DNA of 44,519 nucleotides. Source: Bacillus subtilis subsp. subtilis (GTDB lineage: Bacteria > Pseudomonadota > Gammaproteobacteria > Xanthomonadales > Xanthomonadaceae). The notes beneath the pieces are model-generated. The model was given only the letters and a program-made list of their open reading frames with translations. It was not told the DNA's origin and ran no database searches. Every line of letters begins with the position of its first letter. Position 1 is the first letter of the stretch. Position numbers and translations under genes: made by a program. The DNA lies in contig JAHREJ010000038.1 of the NCBI GenBank assembly GCA_021733645.1, positions 1 through 44,519 on the forward strand. The letters run 5' to 3'. This document shows, piece by piece, positions 1-11,603 of the stretch.

Positions 1-5
1 CCCGG

Positions 6-77
6 CCATCCGGATAGTGTCGTGCTCACGCTGCGACAGCCCTTGCAACAGGACGCTCCCCTCAGATGGGAGAAGAA
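6..77 (+). repeat. GTAG/REP-like hairpin with conserved tail, copy 1
   Basis: About 70 bp closely matching 17617-17687. A short stem (18-23 with 33-38) sits just after an ATAG/GTAG head and is followed by GCCCTTGCAAC and a GACGCTCCC tail, which itself contains a CTCCC/GGGAG hairpin. The outermost stem pair is T-A here and C-G in the other copy, and the two innermost pairs swap between Watson-Crick and wobble. A more diverged third copy of the tail lies inverted at 105-116. Confidence 0.6.
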
Positions 78-234
78 CCTTTTTTGTGCGCTGTTCACCC
101 AATGGAGGGGAGCGTCTCAAACCAGGGGCGTAGCAGAGGGTGCACCGTCGGACACGTGTGCCCAAGTAGTAGTAGCCGAGGTGCAAGGTGGATTGTGGCG
201 GTGTCTCCGTTGTGGCCTGTCGCGCGCGTCAGGG

Positions 235-337
235 CCCCGTAGCGGTCGGCAGGCCCCTGCGCAGATGTCCCCCGGCCGACGCCTGCGGCGACGACCTCCT
301 TCTCTACTTTGCCAAGGGCCTGCCGGCCGCTACGGGG
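235..337 (-). repeat. Structured element copy A (conserved core in inverted arms)
   Basis: Arms 235-256 and 316-337 pair over 22 bp with one G-T wobble. Read on the minus strand, the 42-nt core (307 down to 266) carries AAGGAGG, an inner hairpin with a GCA loop, and GGGGGACA. The core has the same length as in copies B and C. The arms are almost the same as those of copy D at 17454-17550, and about 45 bp of flank beyond one arm is also shared with D. Confidence 0.75.
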
Positions 338-402
338 CTCGCACGCGGAAGCGAATGGTAAAAGCCTGGCGCTTCTGCGGGCCGTCGGTCATCTCGCCAC
401 GC

Positions 403-494
403 GGGCCGCGCTGCCGTTGCGGGCGACGTAAAGGAGGAGGGAGCGGCCGCAGGCCGACGCCGGGGGACAGTCGCCGGCAACGGCAGCGCGGCCC
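403..494 (+). repeat. Structured element copy B
   Basis: Arms 403-427 and 470-494 are inverted repeats of 25 bp with one mismatch. The core at 428-469 differs at only two of 42 positions from the core of copy C, 17 kb away, although the arms of B and C are unrelated in sequence. The pairs closing the core are GAC/GTC here and GAA/TTC in C, so pairing is kept while the bases change. The inner hairpin is CGGCC-GCA-GGCCG. Confidence 0.8.
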
Positions 495-528
495 AGCGCT
501 CGACCCACTGCCCGCCGCAGCGCCTGTT

Positions 529-560
529 GAAAAACGGGCGGCACCCGCTGGGTGCCGCCC
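529..560 (-). terminator. Rho-independent terminator of acyl-CoA dehydrogenase gene
   Basis: An 11-bp perfect stem (536-546 with 550-560) with a 3-nt loop is followed on the minus strand by CGTTTTT. It starts about 10 bases beyond the stop codon of the acyl-CoA dehydrogenase gene. Confidence 0.9.
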
Positions 561-569
561 TCCTACCGC

Positions 570-1718
570 TCAGCGCAGGCCGGTCTCGTTGCGCGCAATC
601 ACCAACCGCTGGATTTCCGAGGTGCCCTCGTAGATCTCGGTGATCTTGGCATCACGGAAGTACCGCTCCAGCGGCATTTCCTTGGAGTAGCCCATGCCGC
701 CGTGGATCTGCACGGCCTGGTGGGTGATCCACATCGCCGCTTCAGAGGCGGTCAGCTTGGCGATGGCCGCTTCATTGCTGAAGCGCTTGCCCTGGCCCTT
801 CACCCATGCCGCGCGCAGGGTCAGCAGCAGCGCTGCGTCCAGCTTGCACTTCATGTCGGCAATCTTGGCCTGGGTCATCTGGAACGTACCGATGGCCGCA
901 CCGAAAGCCTTGCGGTCCTTCACGTATTCCAAGGTCGCTTCATAGGCCGCACGCGCAATGCCGATGGCCTGCGAGGCGATGCCGATGCGGCCGGCGTCGA
1001 GCACGCCCATTGCGATCTTGAAGCCCTCGCCTTCCTTGCCCAGCACTTCTTCGGCGCTGGCCACGTAATCCTGGAATTCGATCTCGCAGGTGGCCGAGGC
1101 GCGGATGCCCAGCTTCGGCTCGGTCTTGCCGCGGTGGAAGCCGGCCTTGTCGGTGTCGATCATGAACGCGCTTATGCCGCGCGCGCCCTGGTCCGGGTCG
1201 GTCATCGCAAACAGCACGATGTACCGGGCCACCGGGCCGGAGGTGATCCAGCTCTTCTTGCCGTTGATCACGTAGGTGCCATCGGCCTGCTTGACCGCGC
1301 GGCAGCGCATGGCGGTGGCGTCCGAACCGGACTGCGGCTCGGTCAGCGCGAACGCACCAATCGCCTCGCCCTCGGCGATGGCGCGCACGTACTTCTGCTT
1401 CTGCGCTTCGCTGCCGTGGGTGAGGATGCCGTTGCAGAACAGCGAATTGTTGACCGACATGATGGTCGAATGGGCCGCGTCACCGGCGGCGACCTCCACC
1501 ATCGCCAGCACGTAGGCAATCGGGTCCATGCCCGCGCCGCCGTATTCGGCCGGCACTTCAATGCCCATCAGGCCGTTCTCGCCCAGCAGGCGGATGTTGT
1601 CCAGCGGGAACTCGCCGGTACGGTCATGGTGTTCGGCGCTCGGTGCGATCTTTTCCTGCGCGATCCGACGCGCAACATCCTGCAGCATCAGCTGCTCTTC
1701 GGTGAAACTGAAATCCAC
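570..1718 (-). CDS. Acyl-CoA dehydrogenase, short-chain type
   Basis: FAD-dependent enzyme of 382 residues that oxidises an acyl-CoA to the trans-2-enoyl-CoA in fatty-acid or branched-chain amino-acid breakdown, passing electrons to ETF. The N-terminal helical, middle beta and C-terminal helical domains of the family are all present. The catalytic base is expected at Glu364 in the IYEGT motif, as in short- and medium-chain enzymes. I chose the GTG start at 1718 because GGGAGG lies 5 bases upstream and the protein then begins DFSFTEEQ, as its relatives do. The longer frame upstream overlaps the divergent promoter and lacks homology. Substrate length cannot be read from sequence. It diverges from sahR and has its own terminator. 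Confidence 0.93.
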   Translation of the reverse strand: MDFSFTEEQLMLQDVARRIAQEKIAPSAEHHDRTGEFPLDNIRLLGENGLMGIEVPAEYGGAGMDPIAYVLAMVEVAAGDAAHSTIMSVNNSLFCNGILTHGSEAQKQKYVRAIAEGEAIGAFALTEPQSGSDATAMRCRAVKQADGTYVINGKKSWITSGPVARYIVLFAMTDPDQGARGISAFMIDTDKAGFHRGKTEPKLGIRASATCEIEFQDYVASAEEVLGKEGEGFKIAMGVLDAGRIGIASQAIGIARAAYEATLEYVKDRKAFGAAIGTFQMTQAKIADMKCKLDAALLLTLRAAWVKGQGKRFSNEAAIAKLTASEAAMWITHQAVQIHGGMGYSKEMPLERYFRDAKITEIYEGTSEIQRLVIARNETGLR

Positions 1719-1863
1719 AACACCCTCCCGGGAACATGGTGATATGGCCGCGCAGTGCGCCGCCAGGTGCTGGGATTGTACCGGGGGGCGGGCAATGTCG
1801 GCTGACTTGACCCCACCCCGGCCAGGGACGAAAATATCTCTATATCGCGATAGGTAGATATTT
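1719..1863. promoter_or_regulatory. Divergent promoter region, acyl-CoA dehydrogenase / sahR-metH
   Basis: This 145-bp gap separates two divergent units and must hold both promoters. The only clear element is the palindrome at 1832-1863. I could not place confident -35/-10 boxes for either gene. Confidence 0.55.
1832..1863. promoter_or_regulatory. Probable SahR operator (32-bp palindrome)
   Basis: Outer half-sites AAATATCT and AGATATTT flank a central perfect palindrome TATCGCGATA. Only the 3-bp spacers on each side break the symmetry. It ends at the base before the sahR start codon, so a bound dimer or pair of dimers would cover the start of transcription or translation. ArsR-family regulators bind such symmetric AT-rich sites and usually autoregulate. 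Assigning it to SahR is inference from position. Confidence 0.75.
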
Positions 1864-2793
1864 ATGGATCTTGAGGATTGGTCGATCCGGCTGAAAGTGT
1901 TCGCCGACGCCACCCGCGTGCGCCTGCTGGCACTGCTGGAGCAGGAAGAACTGACCGTGGCCGAGCTGTCGGCCATCACCACGCTGGCCCAGCCACGCGT
2001 GTCCACCCACCTGGCCCGGCTCAAGGAGGCCGGCCTGGTGCGCGACCGTCGCGCCGGCGTCTCGGCGTACTACCGCTTCGATGACGCCGCGCTGGACCCG
2101 GCGCAGCGCGCATTGTGGCACGCACTGAGCACCGGCAGCGACGATCCGCTGCTGCGCCAGGACGCTGAACGGGTCGCCTCGGTGCTGGCCAGCCGCGCCG
2201 CGGACCAGAACTGGGCCGACAGCGTGGCCGGCGACATGGAACGCCACTACTCGCCCGGCCGCACCTGGGAGGCGCTGGCGCGCACCGCGCTGCCGCTGCT
2301 GGAAACCGGCGACGTGCTCGACATCGCCTCCGGCGATGGCGTACTGGCCGAGCTGGTCGCCCCGCATGCCAAGCGCTACGTGTGCATCGACACCAGCGCG
2401 CGCGTGGTGGCGGCCGCCAGCGAACGCCTGCGCCGCCTGGCCAACGTGGAAGTGCGCGAAGGCGACATGCATGCCCTGCCCTTCAAGGACCGCAGCTTCG
2501 ACCTGGTGGTGCTGATGCACGCACTGACCTACGCGGCCAAACCCGCGCAGGCCGTGGCTGAAGGCGCGCGCGTGCTGCGCTCCGGCGGTCGCCTCTTGCT
2601 GTGCAGCCTGGCGCGCCACGAGCACAAGGCCGCCGTGGATGCCTATGGCCACGTCAACCTGGGCTTTTCGGACAAGGAACTGCGCAAGTTCGCCGAAAAG
2701 GCCGGACTGGTGGTGTCCAACCTGGAAACGGTGACCCGCGAGAAGCGCCCGCCGCATTTCGAAGTCATTTCACTGATCGCCACCAAGCCCTGA
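1864..2793 (+). CDS. sahR: ArsR-family regulator with SAM methyltransferase domain (SahR-like)
   Basis: 309 residues. Residues about 5-80 are an ArsR winged helix ([11 protein letters not shown], then the recognition helix around [11 protein letters not shown]). Residues about 130-260 are a class I methyltransferase fold with motif I at DIASGDG, near residue 153. This fusion is the architecture of SahR, a proteobacterial repressor of SAM-cycle genes whose methyltransferase fold senses S-adenosylhomocysteine. The metH genes follow after 8 bp in the same direction, which fits that role. The start codon directly abuts a palindrome and has no Shine-Dalgarno sequence, so the message may be leaderless. 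Whether the domain still methylates anything is unknown. Confidence 0.88.
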   Translation: MDLEDWSIRLKVFADATRVRLLALLEQEELTVAELSAITTLAQPRVSTHLARLKEAGLVRDRRAGVSAYYRFDDAALDPAQRALWHALSTGSDDPLLRQDAERVASVLASRAADQNWADSVAGDMERHYSPGRTWEALARTALPLLETGDVLDIASGDGVLAELVAPHAKRYVCIDTSARVVAAASERLRRLANVEVREGDMHALPFKDRSFDLVVLMHALTYAAKPAQAVAEGARVLRSGGRLLLCSLARHEHKAAVDAYGHVNLGFSDKELRKFAEKAGLVVSNLETVTREKRPPHFEVISLIATKP

Positions 2794-2801
2794 GGCCCGC
2801 C

Positions 2802-3911
2802 ATGTCGTCCCTGCCCTGGCTGCATCCCGATCGCGTCCATGCCCTGCAGGACGCGCTTGCCCGGCGCATCCTGATCATCGATGGCGCGATGGGCACGATG
2901 ATCCAGCGCCACGGCCTGCAGGAAGACGACTACCGGGGTGCGCGCTTCGTGGATGGCTATGACAGCACCCACGCCGTGCACACCCACGGCCCCGGCTGCG
3001 ACCACGCCGCGCCCGAAGGCCACGACCTGAAAGGCAACAACGACCTGCTGCTGCTCAGCAAGCCCGAGGTCATCGCCGGCATCCACACCGCCTACCTGGA
3101 AGCCGGCGCGGACCTGGTGGAAACCAACACGTTCAACGCCACCTCGGTGAGCCAGGCCGACTACCACCTGGAGCACCTGGTCTACGAACTCAACAAAGCC
3201 GGTGCCGCGGTCGCCCGCGCCTGCTGCGATGCGGTCGCCGCCACCACCCCGGGCAGGCCGCGCTTTGTGATCGGCGTGCTCGGCCCCACCAGCCGCACAG
3301 CCTCGATCAGCCCGGACGTCAACGACCCGGGCTTCCGCAACACCAGTTTCGACGCGCTGCGCGAGACCTACCGTGAAGCCATCGACGGCCTGATCGACGG
3401 CGGCGCGGACACGCTGATGGTGGAAACCATCTTCGACACGCTCAACGCCAAGGCCGCGCTGTACGCCATCGAAGAGGCGTTCGACGACCGCGGTGCGCGC
3501 CTGCCGATCATGATTTCCGGCACCATCACCGACGCCTCCGGGCGCACCCTGTCCGGGCAGACCGCCGAGGCGTTCTATGCGTCGGTCGCGCACAGCCGGC
3601 CGTTGTCGGTGGGGCTGAACTGCGCGCTGGGCGCCGATGACATGCGCCCGCATGTGGAAACCCTGTCGATCGTCGCCGACTGCCTGGTCAGCGCGCACCC
3701 CAACGCGGGCTTGCCCAATGCGTTCGGCGAGTACGACGAAACCCCCGAGGAAATGGCCGGCACCCTGCGCGAGTTCGCCAGCGCCGGCCTGCTCAACCTG
3801 GTCGGCGGCTGCTGCGGTACCACCCCGGCGCATATCCGTGCGATCGCCGAGGCGGTGGCCGACCTGCCGCCGCGCGCCCTGCCCGGCCCGGCCCTGGAAG
3901 ATGCCGCGTGA
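2802..3911 (+). CDS. metH: Methionine synthase, homocysteine-binding subunit
   Basis: 369 residues covering only the homocysteine S-methyltransferase barrel of MetH. Zinc-binding cysteines are visible at Cys274 (LNCALG) and Cys337-Cys338 (GGCCGTT), which would activate homocysteine for methyl transfer. The other modules are encoded by the next gene, 57 bp downstream. Together the two products (369 and 894 residues) match the length of one ordinary MetH of about 1,230. The ATG at 2802 follows the sahR stop by 8 bp, indicating one operon, and leaves IDGAMGTM at the usual distance from the N terminus. The split falls at a domain boundary and is familiar in Xanthomonadaceae, so it is not a frameshift. 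Confidence 0.93.
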   Translation: MSSLPWLHPDRVHALQDALARRILIIDGAMGTMIQRHGLQEDDYRGARFVDGYDSTHAVHTHGPGCDHAAPEGHDLKGNNDLLLLSKPEVIAGIHTAYLEAGADLVETNTFNATSVSQADYHLEHLVYELNKAGAAVARACCDAVAATTPGRPRFVIGVLGPTSRTASISPDVNDPGFRNTSFDALRETYREAIDGLIDGGADTLMVETIFDTLNAKAALYAIEEAFDDRGARLPIMISGTITDASGRTLSGQTAEAFYASVAHSRPLSVGLNCALGADDMRPHVETLSIVADCLVSAHPNAGLPNAFGEYDETPEEMAGTLREFASAGLLNLVGGCCGTTPAHIRAIAEAVADLPPRALPGPALEDAA

Positions 3912-3968
3912 GCGCATCCGCCTCCCCTTGTCGTTGATCCCTCCTTGCCAGCCGATGCCCGCCCGCCC

Positions 3969-6653
<2,685 letters not shown>

Positions 6654-6655
6654 TG

Positions 6656-6681
6656 CGCACCCGGCCCACGGCCGGGCGCCC
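6656..6681 (+). terminator. Possible metH operon terminator hairpin
   Basis: A GC-rich stem (CCCGGCC/GGCCGGG, 3-nt loop) lies just after the metH stop. It has no T-tract, so it may act only as a 3' stabiliser or a Rho-aided stop. Confidence 0.4.
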
Positions 6682-6812
6682 GCGTCCTCCATAATGCACC
6701 GGCAGGTAGCGCAGAAGCGGCGCCGCCGCTCCCCATATAGCTTGCCAACGGCCGGCAGGGTGTCCGCCAACGACGGGCATTCCGCTGGTCGGTACGCCCC
6801 TAGAGACCCCGC

Positions 6813-8015
6813 ATGACCGCCCCCACCCGCGACGCCGTACCGGTCGTCCGCCTCTCTTCGTTCTACCTGTTCTACTACGCTGCGCTCGGCGCCTTCACCC
6901 CGTATTGGAGCCTGTTCCTCACCACGCGCGGCATGAGCGTCACCGCGATCAGCGTGATGATGGGGTTGTGGTATGCCACCCGCATCGTCGCGCCCACCAC
7001 GTGGACCTCCATCGCGGCCGCCTCCCCGCGCCCGATCTTCTGGCTGCGCCTGGGCTGCGTGCTCACCCTGCTCACGTTCTGCGCGTTCCTGCTGCCGTTG
7101 CCGCAACCGTGGCTGTACCCGGCGATGATCGCGTTCTGCTTCTTCTACAACGCGGTGATGCCGCAGTTCGAGTCGATCACACTCACCCACCTGGGCAGCG
7201 ACAGCCACCGCTATGGCTTGATCCGGGTCTGGGGCTCGCTGGGCTTCATTGCCGTGGTGATGCTGTTTGGCTGGATCATCGAAGGCCACGACGGTGCCGG
7301 CAACGCGCACCTGCTGCCCTGGTTGATGTTGCCGCTGTTCGGCCTGCTGGTTGCCTCCGGCTTTGCCAACCGCTACGCGCGCACCCTGCAGCGCAGCGAC
7401 GGCGATGCCAGCGGCTTCTGGCAGATCGTGCGCAAGCCGCCGGTGCTGGCATTTTTCCTGGCTGCCTTCATGGAACAGCTCTCGTTCGGCCCGTACTACA
7501 CCTTCTTCTCGGTCTACATGGACCACCACGGCTATGCCACCTCCACGCTGGGCGTGCTGTGGACGGTCGGGGTGGTGTTTGAAGTGGGCGTGTTCTTCAC
7601 TATCGGCCGTTTCTTCCGCCGCTATGACGCCAGCTGGATGCTGCTGATCGCACTGCTCAGTTCCACCGTGCGCTGGGCAGTCACCGCCCTGTTCCCGGAC
7701 AACCTGCCGGTCATGCTGGTGGCCCAGACCGCACACGCCCTGGGCTTTGCCGCGTTCTTCGCGGCGGCCATGCAGATGCTGGCCACCTACTTCCCCGGCC
7801 GCCTCAACGGCCACGGCCAGGGCCTGCTGTATGGCTTCTCTTCCGGCGTGGGTGGCGTGCTGGGCGCGCTGATCGCCGGCCAGCTGTGGACCATCGACCA
7901 GGGCCGCACCGCGTTCCTGGTCGCCAGTGGCTTCGCGCTGGCCGGTGCGCTGCTGTGTTTCTTCGCGATCAGCCTGCCGCTGCTGCGCGCACGGCCGCCG
8001 GCGCGCGCGCGGTAG
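6813..8015 (+). CDS. MFS transporter, HcaT/nucleoside-symporter-like
   Basis: 400 residues with about 12 hydrophobic segments and an RxxG-type loop near the second helix, as in the MFS_1_like group that includes the 3-phenylpropionate permease HcaT and proton-nucleoside symporters. It should be an inner-membrane secondary transporter. The substrate cannot be inferred from sequence, and no catabolic genes lie nearby. It is a single-gene unit. Its stop codon TAG is part of the GTAG head of a REP palindrome (8012-8038), and a bidirectional terminator lies 140 bp further on. Confidence 0.88.
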   Translation: MTAPTRDAVPVVRLSSFYLFYYAALGAFTPYWSLFLTTRGMSVTAISVMMGLWYATRIVAPTTWTSIAAASPRPIFWLRLGCVLTLLTFCAFLLPLPQPWLYPAMIAFCFFYNAVMPQFESITLTHLGSDSHRYGLIRVWGSLGFIAVVMLFGWIIEGHDGAGNAHLLPWLMLPLFGLLVASGFANRYARTLQRSDGDASGFWQIVRKPPVLAFFLAAFMEQLSFGPYYTFFSVYMDHHGYATSTLGVLWTVGVVFEVGVFFTIGRFFRRYDASWMLLIALLSSTVRWAVTALFPDNLPVMLVAQTAHALGFAAFFAAAMQMLATYFPGRLNGHGQGLLYGFSSGVGGVLGALIAGQLWTIDQGRTAFLVASGFALAGALLCFFAISLPLLRARPPARAR

Positions 8016-8038
8016 CGCCGGCGGTTGGCCGGCAGCCC
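8012..8038 (+). repeat. SMAG-type REP palindrome overlapping MFS stop codon
   Basis: A GTAG head is followed by a 6-bp stem GCCGGC/GCCGGC around GGTTG, then AGCCC. The TAG in the head is the stop codon of the upstream gene. Confidence 0.75.
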
Positions 8039-8156
8039 GACCTCCCGATGGGGATCGCCAACACCGAGCGCATCGGCACGGCGTGGCAGGCCGAAGTGGC
8101 AAGCCCCATCACCGAATGCGCGGACGATTTGGCCAGGCCGTGCGGGGGAGCAGCAC

Positions 8157-8188
8157 GCAAAAGGGCGCCTGTCGGCGCCCTTTTTCTT
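8157..8188. terminator. Bidirectional terminator
   Basis: A perfect stem AAAGGGCGCC/GGCGCCCTTT with a 4-nt loop has A-runs on one side and T-runs on the other. It serves both the MFS gene (plus) and the DUF2058 gene (minus). Confidence 0.92.
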
Positions 8189-8203
8189 CCGGCGATGTTC
8201 CGC

Positions 8204-8920
8204 TTACCAGACCAGGTCGTCGGGCACCTGGTAAGCCGGGTCGGCGTACGGATCGGCCTCGGCGCTGGCATTGGGGTCCACCCGCAGTGCCACCGACGGG
8301 GCAAAGACGGCTTCGGCCTCGTCGAGCACGGCCGCAGTGACCAGCAGGTAGCGGCCGTTCTGCTGCAGCACGCCCAGCTCGCCGGCGTTGAGCGCCTTGA
8401 GCTGATCGGCGTTGACGTACACGCGCTTGATTTTGCCGCCGTAGTTGAAGTGGCGGGCGATCTCGGCGCCGGCGTCGTTCAACGACTTGCCTTCCAGCAG
8501 CACGTCCAGCTTGGCCTTGGCCTCGCGGCGCAGGCGCGCCTCTTCCTGCTTCAGGCGTTCGGCTTCTATGCGGTCGTCCTTTTCCTTCTGCGCGCGGATC
8601 GCATAGGCCTTGGCCAGGTCGATATCCTCGCGTGAGCGCGGCTTGCCCTGGCCAGCGTTCTGGCCCTGGCCCGGACGGCCACCGCCGCCGGGGCGGCCCT
8701 TGCCGTGCGGTGCGCGACGCGCGGCATCACCGTCGCGTGGCGCACGCGGCGGAGCGCCATCGCGCGGCGGACGCGCGGCATCGCCGGGCTTGCCCGGCGG
8801 GCGGGCGCCCTGGGGTTTGTTGCCCGGCCGGCCATCGCGGCGGGCATCGGGTTTGCGTTCGGGCTTGGGCGCGGATTTGAAACCCAGGCCCAGCAGCTGG
8901 TCGCGGAGTGTATCGCTCAT
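8204..8920 (-). CDS. DUF2058 protein (YaiL family)
   Basis: 238 residues. It begins MSDTLRDQLLGLGF, the family's N-terminal signature. Residues about 15-100 are an unusually long, disordered stretch rich in Arg, Gly, Pro and Lys. A charged coiled-coil segment follows (SREDIDLAKAYAIRAQKE), then the C-terminal family domain with YGGKIKRVYVN. E. coli YaiL belongs to this family and is described only as a nucleic-acid-associated protein, so RNA or DNA binding is plausible but unproven. It lies 13 bp beyond slyX in the same direction and shares the terminator at 8157-8188. Confidence 0.88.
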   Translation of the reverse strand: MSDTLRDQLLGLGFKSAPKPERKPDARRDGRPGNKPQGARPPGKPGDAARPPRDGAPPRAPRDGDAARRAPHGKGRPGGGGRPGQGQNAGQGKPRSREDIDLAKAYAIRAQKEKDDRIEAERLKQEEARLRREAKAKLDVLLEGKSLNDAGAEIARHFNYGGKIKRVYVNADQLKALNAGELGVLQQNGRYLLVTAAVLDEAEAVFAPSVALRVDPNASAEADPYADPAYQVPDDLVW

Positions 8921-8933
8921 GACGTGGAATCGA

Positions 8934-9173
8934 TCAGTAGTGCGGGGGCGGCGGTTCTTCGCCCGAATCGGAATACAGCGCGTTGCGGACCTTGCCCAGG
9001 TCCTCCAGCAGCAGGCGGGTCAGGTCGGCGTTGCGGCTGCCTTCGATGCGAGCATCGGCCAGCGCTTCACTCAGCTCGGCCAAGGCCTGTTCCTGGAAGG
9101 ACACGCGCATTTCCAGCTCGATCAGGCGCGCTTCCAGCGCCTGCTCACGCGGTGTGGGGGTTGAATCATGCAT
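8934..9173 (-). CDS. slyX: SlyX family protein
   Basis: 79 residues with one long amphipathic coiled coil ([21 protein letters not shown]) and a proline-rich end PPPPHY, the SlyX family pattern. Its function is unknown. I chose the ATG at 9173, which overlaps the end of ugd by 8 bp, indicating translational coupling. A longer upstream reading lies inside ugd and is not conserved-looking. Confidence 0.87.
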   Translation of the reverse strand: MHDSTPTPREQALEARLIELEMRVSFQEQALAELSEALADARIEGSRNADLTRLLLEDLGKVRNALYSDSGEEPPPPHY

Positions 9174-10515
9174 GCAGCGAACGTCCCCGGCCAATGCCGT
9201 AGTAGGCCAGGCCCGCGGCTTCGATCTCCTGCGGGTCGTACAGGTTGCGGCCGTCGAACACGACCGCATCGTTGAGCATGTCGCGCAGGCGGACGAAATC
9301 CGGGCTGCGGAACTGCTTCCATTCGGTCACCACGACCAGCGCATCGGCGCCGTCCAGCGCGTCGTAGGCGTTGTCGCAGAACACCAGGTCGTCGCGTTCG
9401 CCAAAGATGCGGCGCGCTTCGCCGGTGGCTTCCGGGTCGTAGGCGCGCACCGTGGCGCCGCCTTCCCACAACTGGGCCAGCAGGCGCCGGCTGGAGGCCT
9501 CACGCATGTCGTCGGTGTTGGGCTTGAACGCCAACCCCCACACCGCGAAGGTCTTGCCGCGCACGCCCTCATCCTCACCACGGTCGTAGTGGCGCTGGAT
9601 CAGCTGGTAAAGATGCCCCTTCTGCGCATCGTTGACCGCCTCCACCGCGTTCAACAGTTTCGGCTCATGGCCATACTGCTGGGCGGTGCGGGCCAGCGCC
9701 TGCACGTCCTTGGGGAAACACGAGCCGCCGTAACCGGCGCCCGGGTAGATGAAATGCCAGCCGATGCGCGGATCCGAACCAATGCCCTGGCGGACCTGTT
9801 CGATATCGGCACCGACCTTCTCGGCGATGTTGGCGATTTCGTTCATGAACGAAATCTTGGTCGCCAGCATCGCATTGGCGGCGTACTTGGTCAGCTCCGC
9901 CGAACGCACGTCCATCTCCACCACGCGGTCGTGGTTGCGGTTGAACGGGGCGTACAGGCGGCGCATCAGCGCCACCGAATCGGGGTTGGAGGCACCCACC
10001 ACGATGCGGTCCGGCCGCAGGCAGTCGGCCACCGCGTCACCCTCTTTCAGGAATTCCGGGTTGGAGACCACGTCGAACGCGATCTCCACCCCACGCGCGG
10101 CCAGTACCTCGGCAATGGCAGCGCGCACCTTGTCGGCCGTGCCAACCGGCACGGTCGATTTGTTCACCACCACGGTCGGCACCGCCATGTGCGTGCCGAT
10201 CGTGCGGGCCACGGCCAGCACGTACTGCAGGTCGGCACTGCCGTCCTCGTCCGGTGGCGTGCCCACGGCGATGAAGATCACCTGGCCATGCGCGATGGCG
10301 CTGGCAGCATCGGTGGTGAAGGCCAGCCGCGATGCGGCGTGATTGGCCTTGACCATCGGCTCCAGGCCCGGTTCGTAGATCGGGATGACGCCCTGGTTGA
10401 GGCCGTCCACCTTGGCCTGGTCGATATCGACGCAGACCACCTGGTGGCCGACATCGGCCAGGCACGTGCCGGTGACCAACCCGACGTAACCGGTACCGAA
10501 AATCGCTACACGCAT
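9166..10515 (-). CDS. ugd: UDP-glucose 6-dehydrogenase
   Basis: 449 residues. The enzyme oxidises UDP-glucose to UDP-glucuronate with 2 NAD+, feeding polysaccharide and lipopolysaccharide synthesis in the cytoplasm. The N-terminal Rossmann motif is FGTGYVG (residues 6-12). The catalytic cysteine is Cys266 in [10 protein letters not shown], and the UDP-binding C-terminal domain follows. Its length is normal. It lies 22 bp after the FKBP gene and overlaps slyX, so FKBP, ugd, slyX and DUF2058 may be cotranscribed. No other exopolysaccharide genes are next to it. Confidence 0.96.
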   Translation of the reverse strand: MRVAIFGTGYVGLVTGTCLADVGHQVVCVDIDQAKVDGLNQGVIPIYEPGLEPMVKANHAASRLAFTTDAASAIAHGQVIFIAVGTPPDEDGSADLQYVLAVARTIGTHMAVPTVVVNKSTVPVGTADKVRAAIAEVLAARGVEIAFDVVSNPEFLKEGDAVADCLRPDRIVVGASNPDSVALMRRLYAPFNRNHDRVVEMDVRSAELTKYAANAMLATKISFMNEIANIAEKVGADIEQVRQGIGSDPRIGWHFIYPGAGYGGSCFPKDVQALARTAQQYGHEPKLLNAVEAVNDAQKGHLYQLIQRHYDRGEDEGVRGKTFAVWGLAFKPNTDDMREASSRRLLAQLWEGGATVRAYDPEATGEARRIFGERDDLVFCDNAYDALDGADALVVVTEWKQFRSPDFVRLRDMLNDAVVFDGRNLYDPQEIEAAGLAYYGIGRGRSLHA

Positions 10516-10538
10516 GTCCGTGGGGACTCCAGTTCCTG

Positions 10539-11519
10539 TTACGGCAGGACGTTGAGCAGTTCGACGTCGAAGGTCAGCGTCGCGTTCGGACCGATCGGAC
10601 CGCCCGGCGTGCCCTGCTCACCATAGGCCAGCTCGCCCGGAATCCAGAAGCGGTACTTGGACCCGGTCGGCATCAGCGAGACGCCTTCGGACCAGCCCTT
10701 GATGACCTGGTCCAGACCGAACTCGATCGGCTGGCCACGCTCATAGCTGCTGTCGAACACGGTGCCGTCCAGCAGCTTGCCTTCGTAGTTCACGCGGACC
10801 TTGCTGGTCGGCATCGGGCGCTCGCCCGAACCCGGACGCAGCACCTGGTACTGCAGGCCCGAGGCGGTGGTGACAACGCCCGGCACGGTCTTGTTCTTGG
10901 CCAGGAAGGCATTGCCGTCGGTGCGGTTGGTACCGGCCTTGGCAGCCGACTCGGCCTGCATTTCAGCCTGCTTGCCCGCCATGAAACCTTCCAGCGTGGC
11001 CTTGGCCTGCTCCGGGGTCATCTTGGCAGTGCCGCCGGTGAAGGTGGTGCTGACGGCATCAAACAGCGCGTCCAGGTCCAGGTCGGCTTTCAGCGGGGCC
11101 AGCGACGGGCCAACGGCATAGGTGCCCAGCATCAGGCCCACCTTCTCGCGGTCCACCTTCGGCGGCGCGGTACCCGGGGCCACGCCCGGCACCGGCTGGC
11201 CGCTCTTGGCCATCATCGCCTGGCGCAGGGCAGCGTCGGTCTTCTGCGCCTCTTCCTGCGAAATCAGCGGCGGCTTGCCTTCAAAGGCATTGGTCACGCC
11301 ACGGCGCAGGGCGGCCAGGTCGATCTCGCTGGAGATCGGGGCGAACGAGTTGGCCACATCGATACCGATGGCGTAGCCGAGCTTTTCCCGTTGGGAGTTC
11401 AAAGCGGAAGTCTCCTTGACAGCCGCACGTGCGGCCGGTTGTTGCGACATCACGGTACCGGTGGCACCCATCGCCAGAATCAGAACCGACGCCGCGGCGC
11501 CGCGCATTCCCATCTTCAT
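10539..11519 (-). CDS. Exported FKBP-type peptidyl-prolyl isomerase with doubled N-terminal domain
   Basis: 326 residues. A signal peptide (about 1-25) suggests export to the periplasm. The C-terminal 105 residues are an FKBP domain with the conserved [22 protein letters not shown] start and FDVELL end. The middle holds two related segments: [17 protein letters not shown] with a following helix (about 45-110), and [18 protein letters not shown] with a following helix (about 125-195). Each resembles the FKBP_N dimerisation domain of FkpA and Mip, which have only one. It probably folds proteins in the periplasm. The neighbouring ugd follows 22 bp on. Confidence 0.92.
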   Translation of the reverse strand: MKMGMRGAAASVLILAMGATGTVMSQQPAARAAVKETSALNSQREKLGYAIGIDVANSFAPISSEIDLAALRRGVTNAFEGKPPLISQEEAQKTDAALRQAMMAKSGQPVPGVAPGTAPPKVDREKVGLMLGTYAVGPSLAPLKADLDLDALFDAVSTTFTGGTAKMTPEQAKATLEGFMAGKQAEMQAESAAKAGTNRTDGNAFLAKNKTVPGVVTTASGLQYQVLRPGSGERPMPTSKVRVNYEGKLLDGTVFDSSYERGQPIEFGLDQVIKGWSEGVSLMPTGSKYRFWIPGELAYGEQGTPGGPIGPNATLTFDVELLNVLP

Positions 11520-11603
11520 TCGCTGCTTTCCTGGAAGTGACTGGACGCCGACGTCGGCGCGAAAGCGATCATTGTCGCACGCACATGCGAGATGTCGAGG
11601 TGG

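Larger units (their letters stand above)
1..569. other. Non-coding, hairpin-rich region
   Basis: I find no credible gene here. The open frames that cross it lack recognisable domains and run through palindromes. It holds a GTAG-type hairpin at 14-42, a 12-bp inverted repeat at 52-63/105-116, two copies of a structured element (235-337 and 403-494), and the terminator of the acyl-CoA dehydrogenase gene at 529-560. Parts of it are repeated at 17454-17690. Confidence 0.75.

Noticed and set aside
235..494. Elements A-D as MITEs or insertion-sequence remnants
   Set aside because: Arms differ entirely between copies with almost identical cores, there is no shared terminal repeat, and no target duplication is visible.
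22..633. Open frame of about 200 residues at the left end
   Set aside because: It runs through three hairpin elements and into the acyl-CoA dehydrogenase gene antisense, and has no domain or ribosome site.
1719..1863. SAM or cobalamin riboswitch upstream of metH
   Set aside because: The region is only 145 bp, dominated by the palindrome next to the ATG, with no recognisable riboswitch core; regulation by SahR explains the arrangement.
3909..3968. Frameshift splitting metH
   Set aside because: The break lies between complete domains, the second part has its own start, and both parts keep all active-site motifs.
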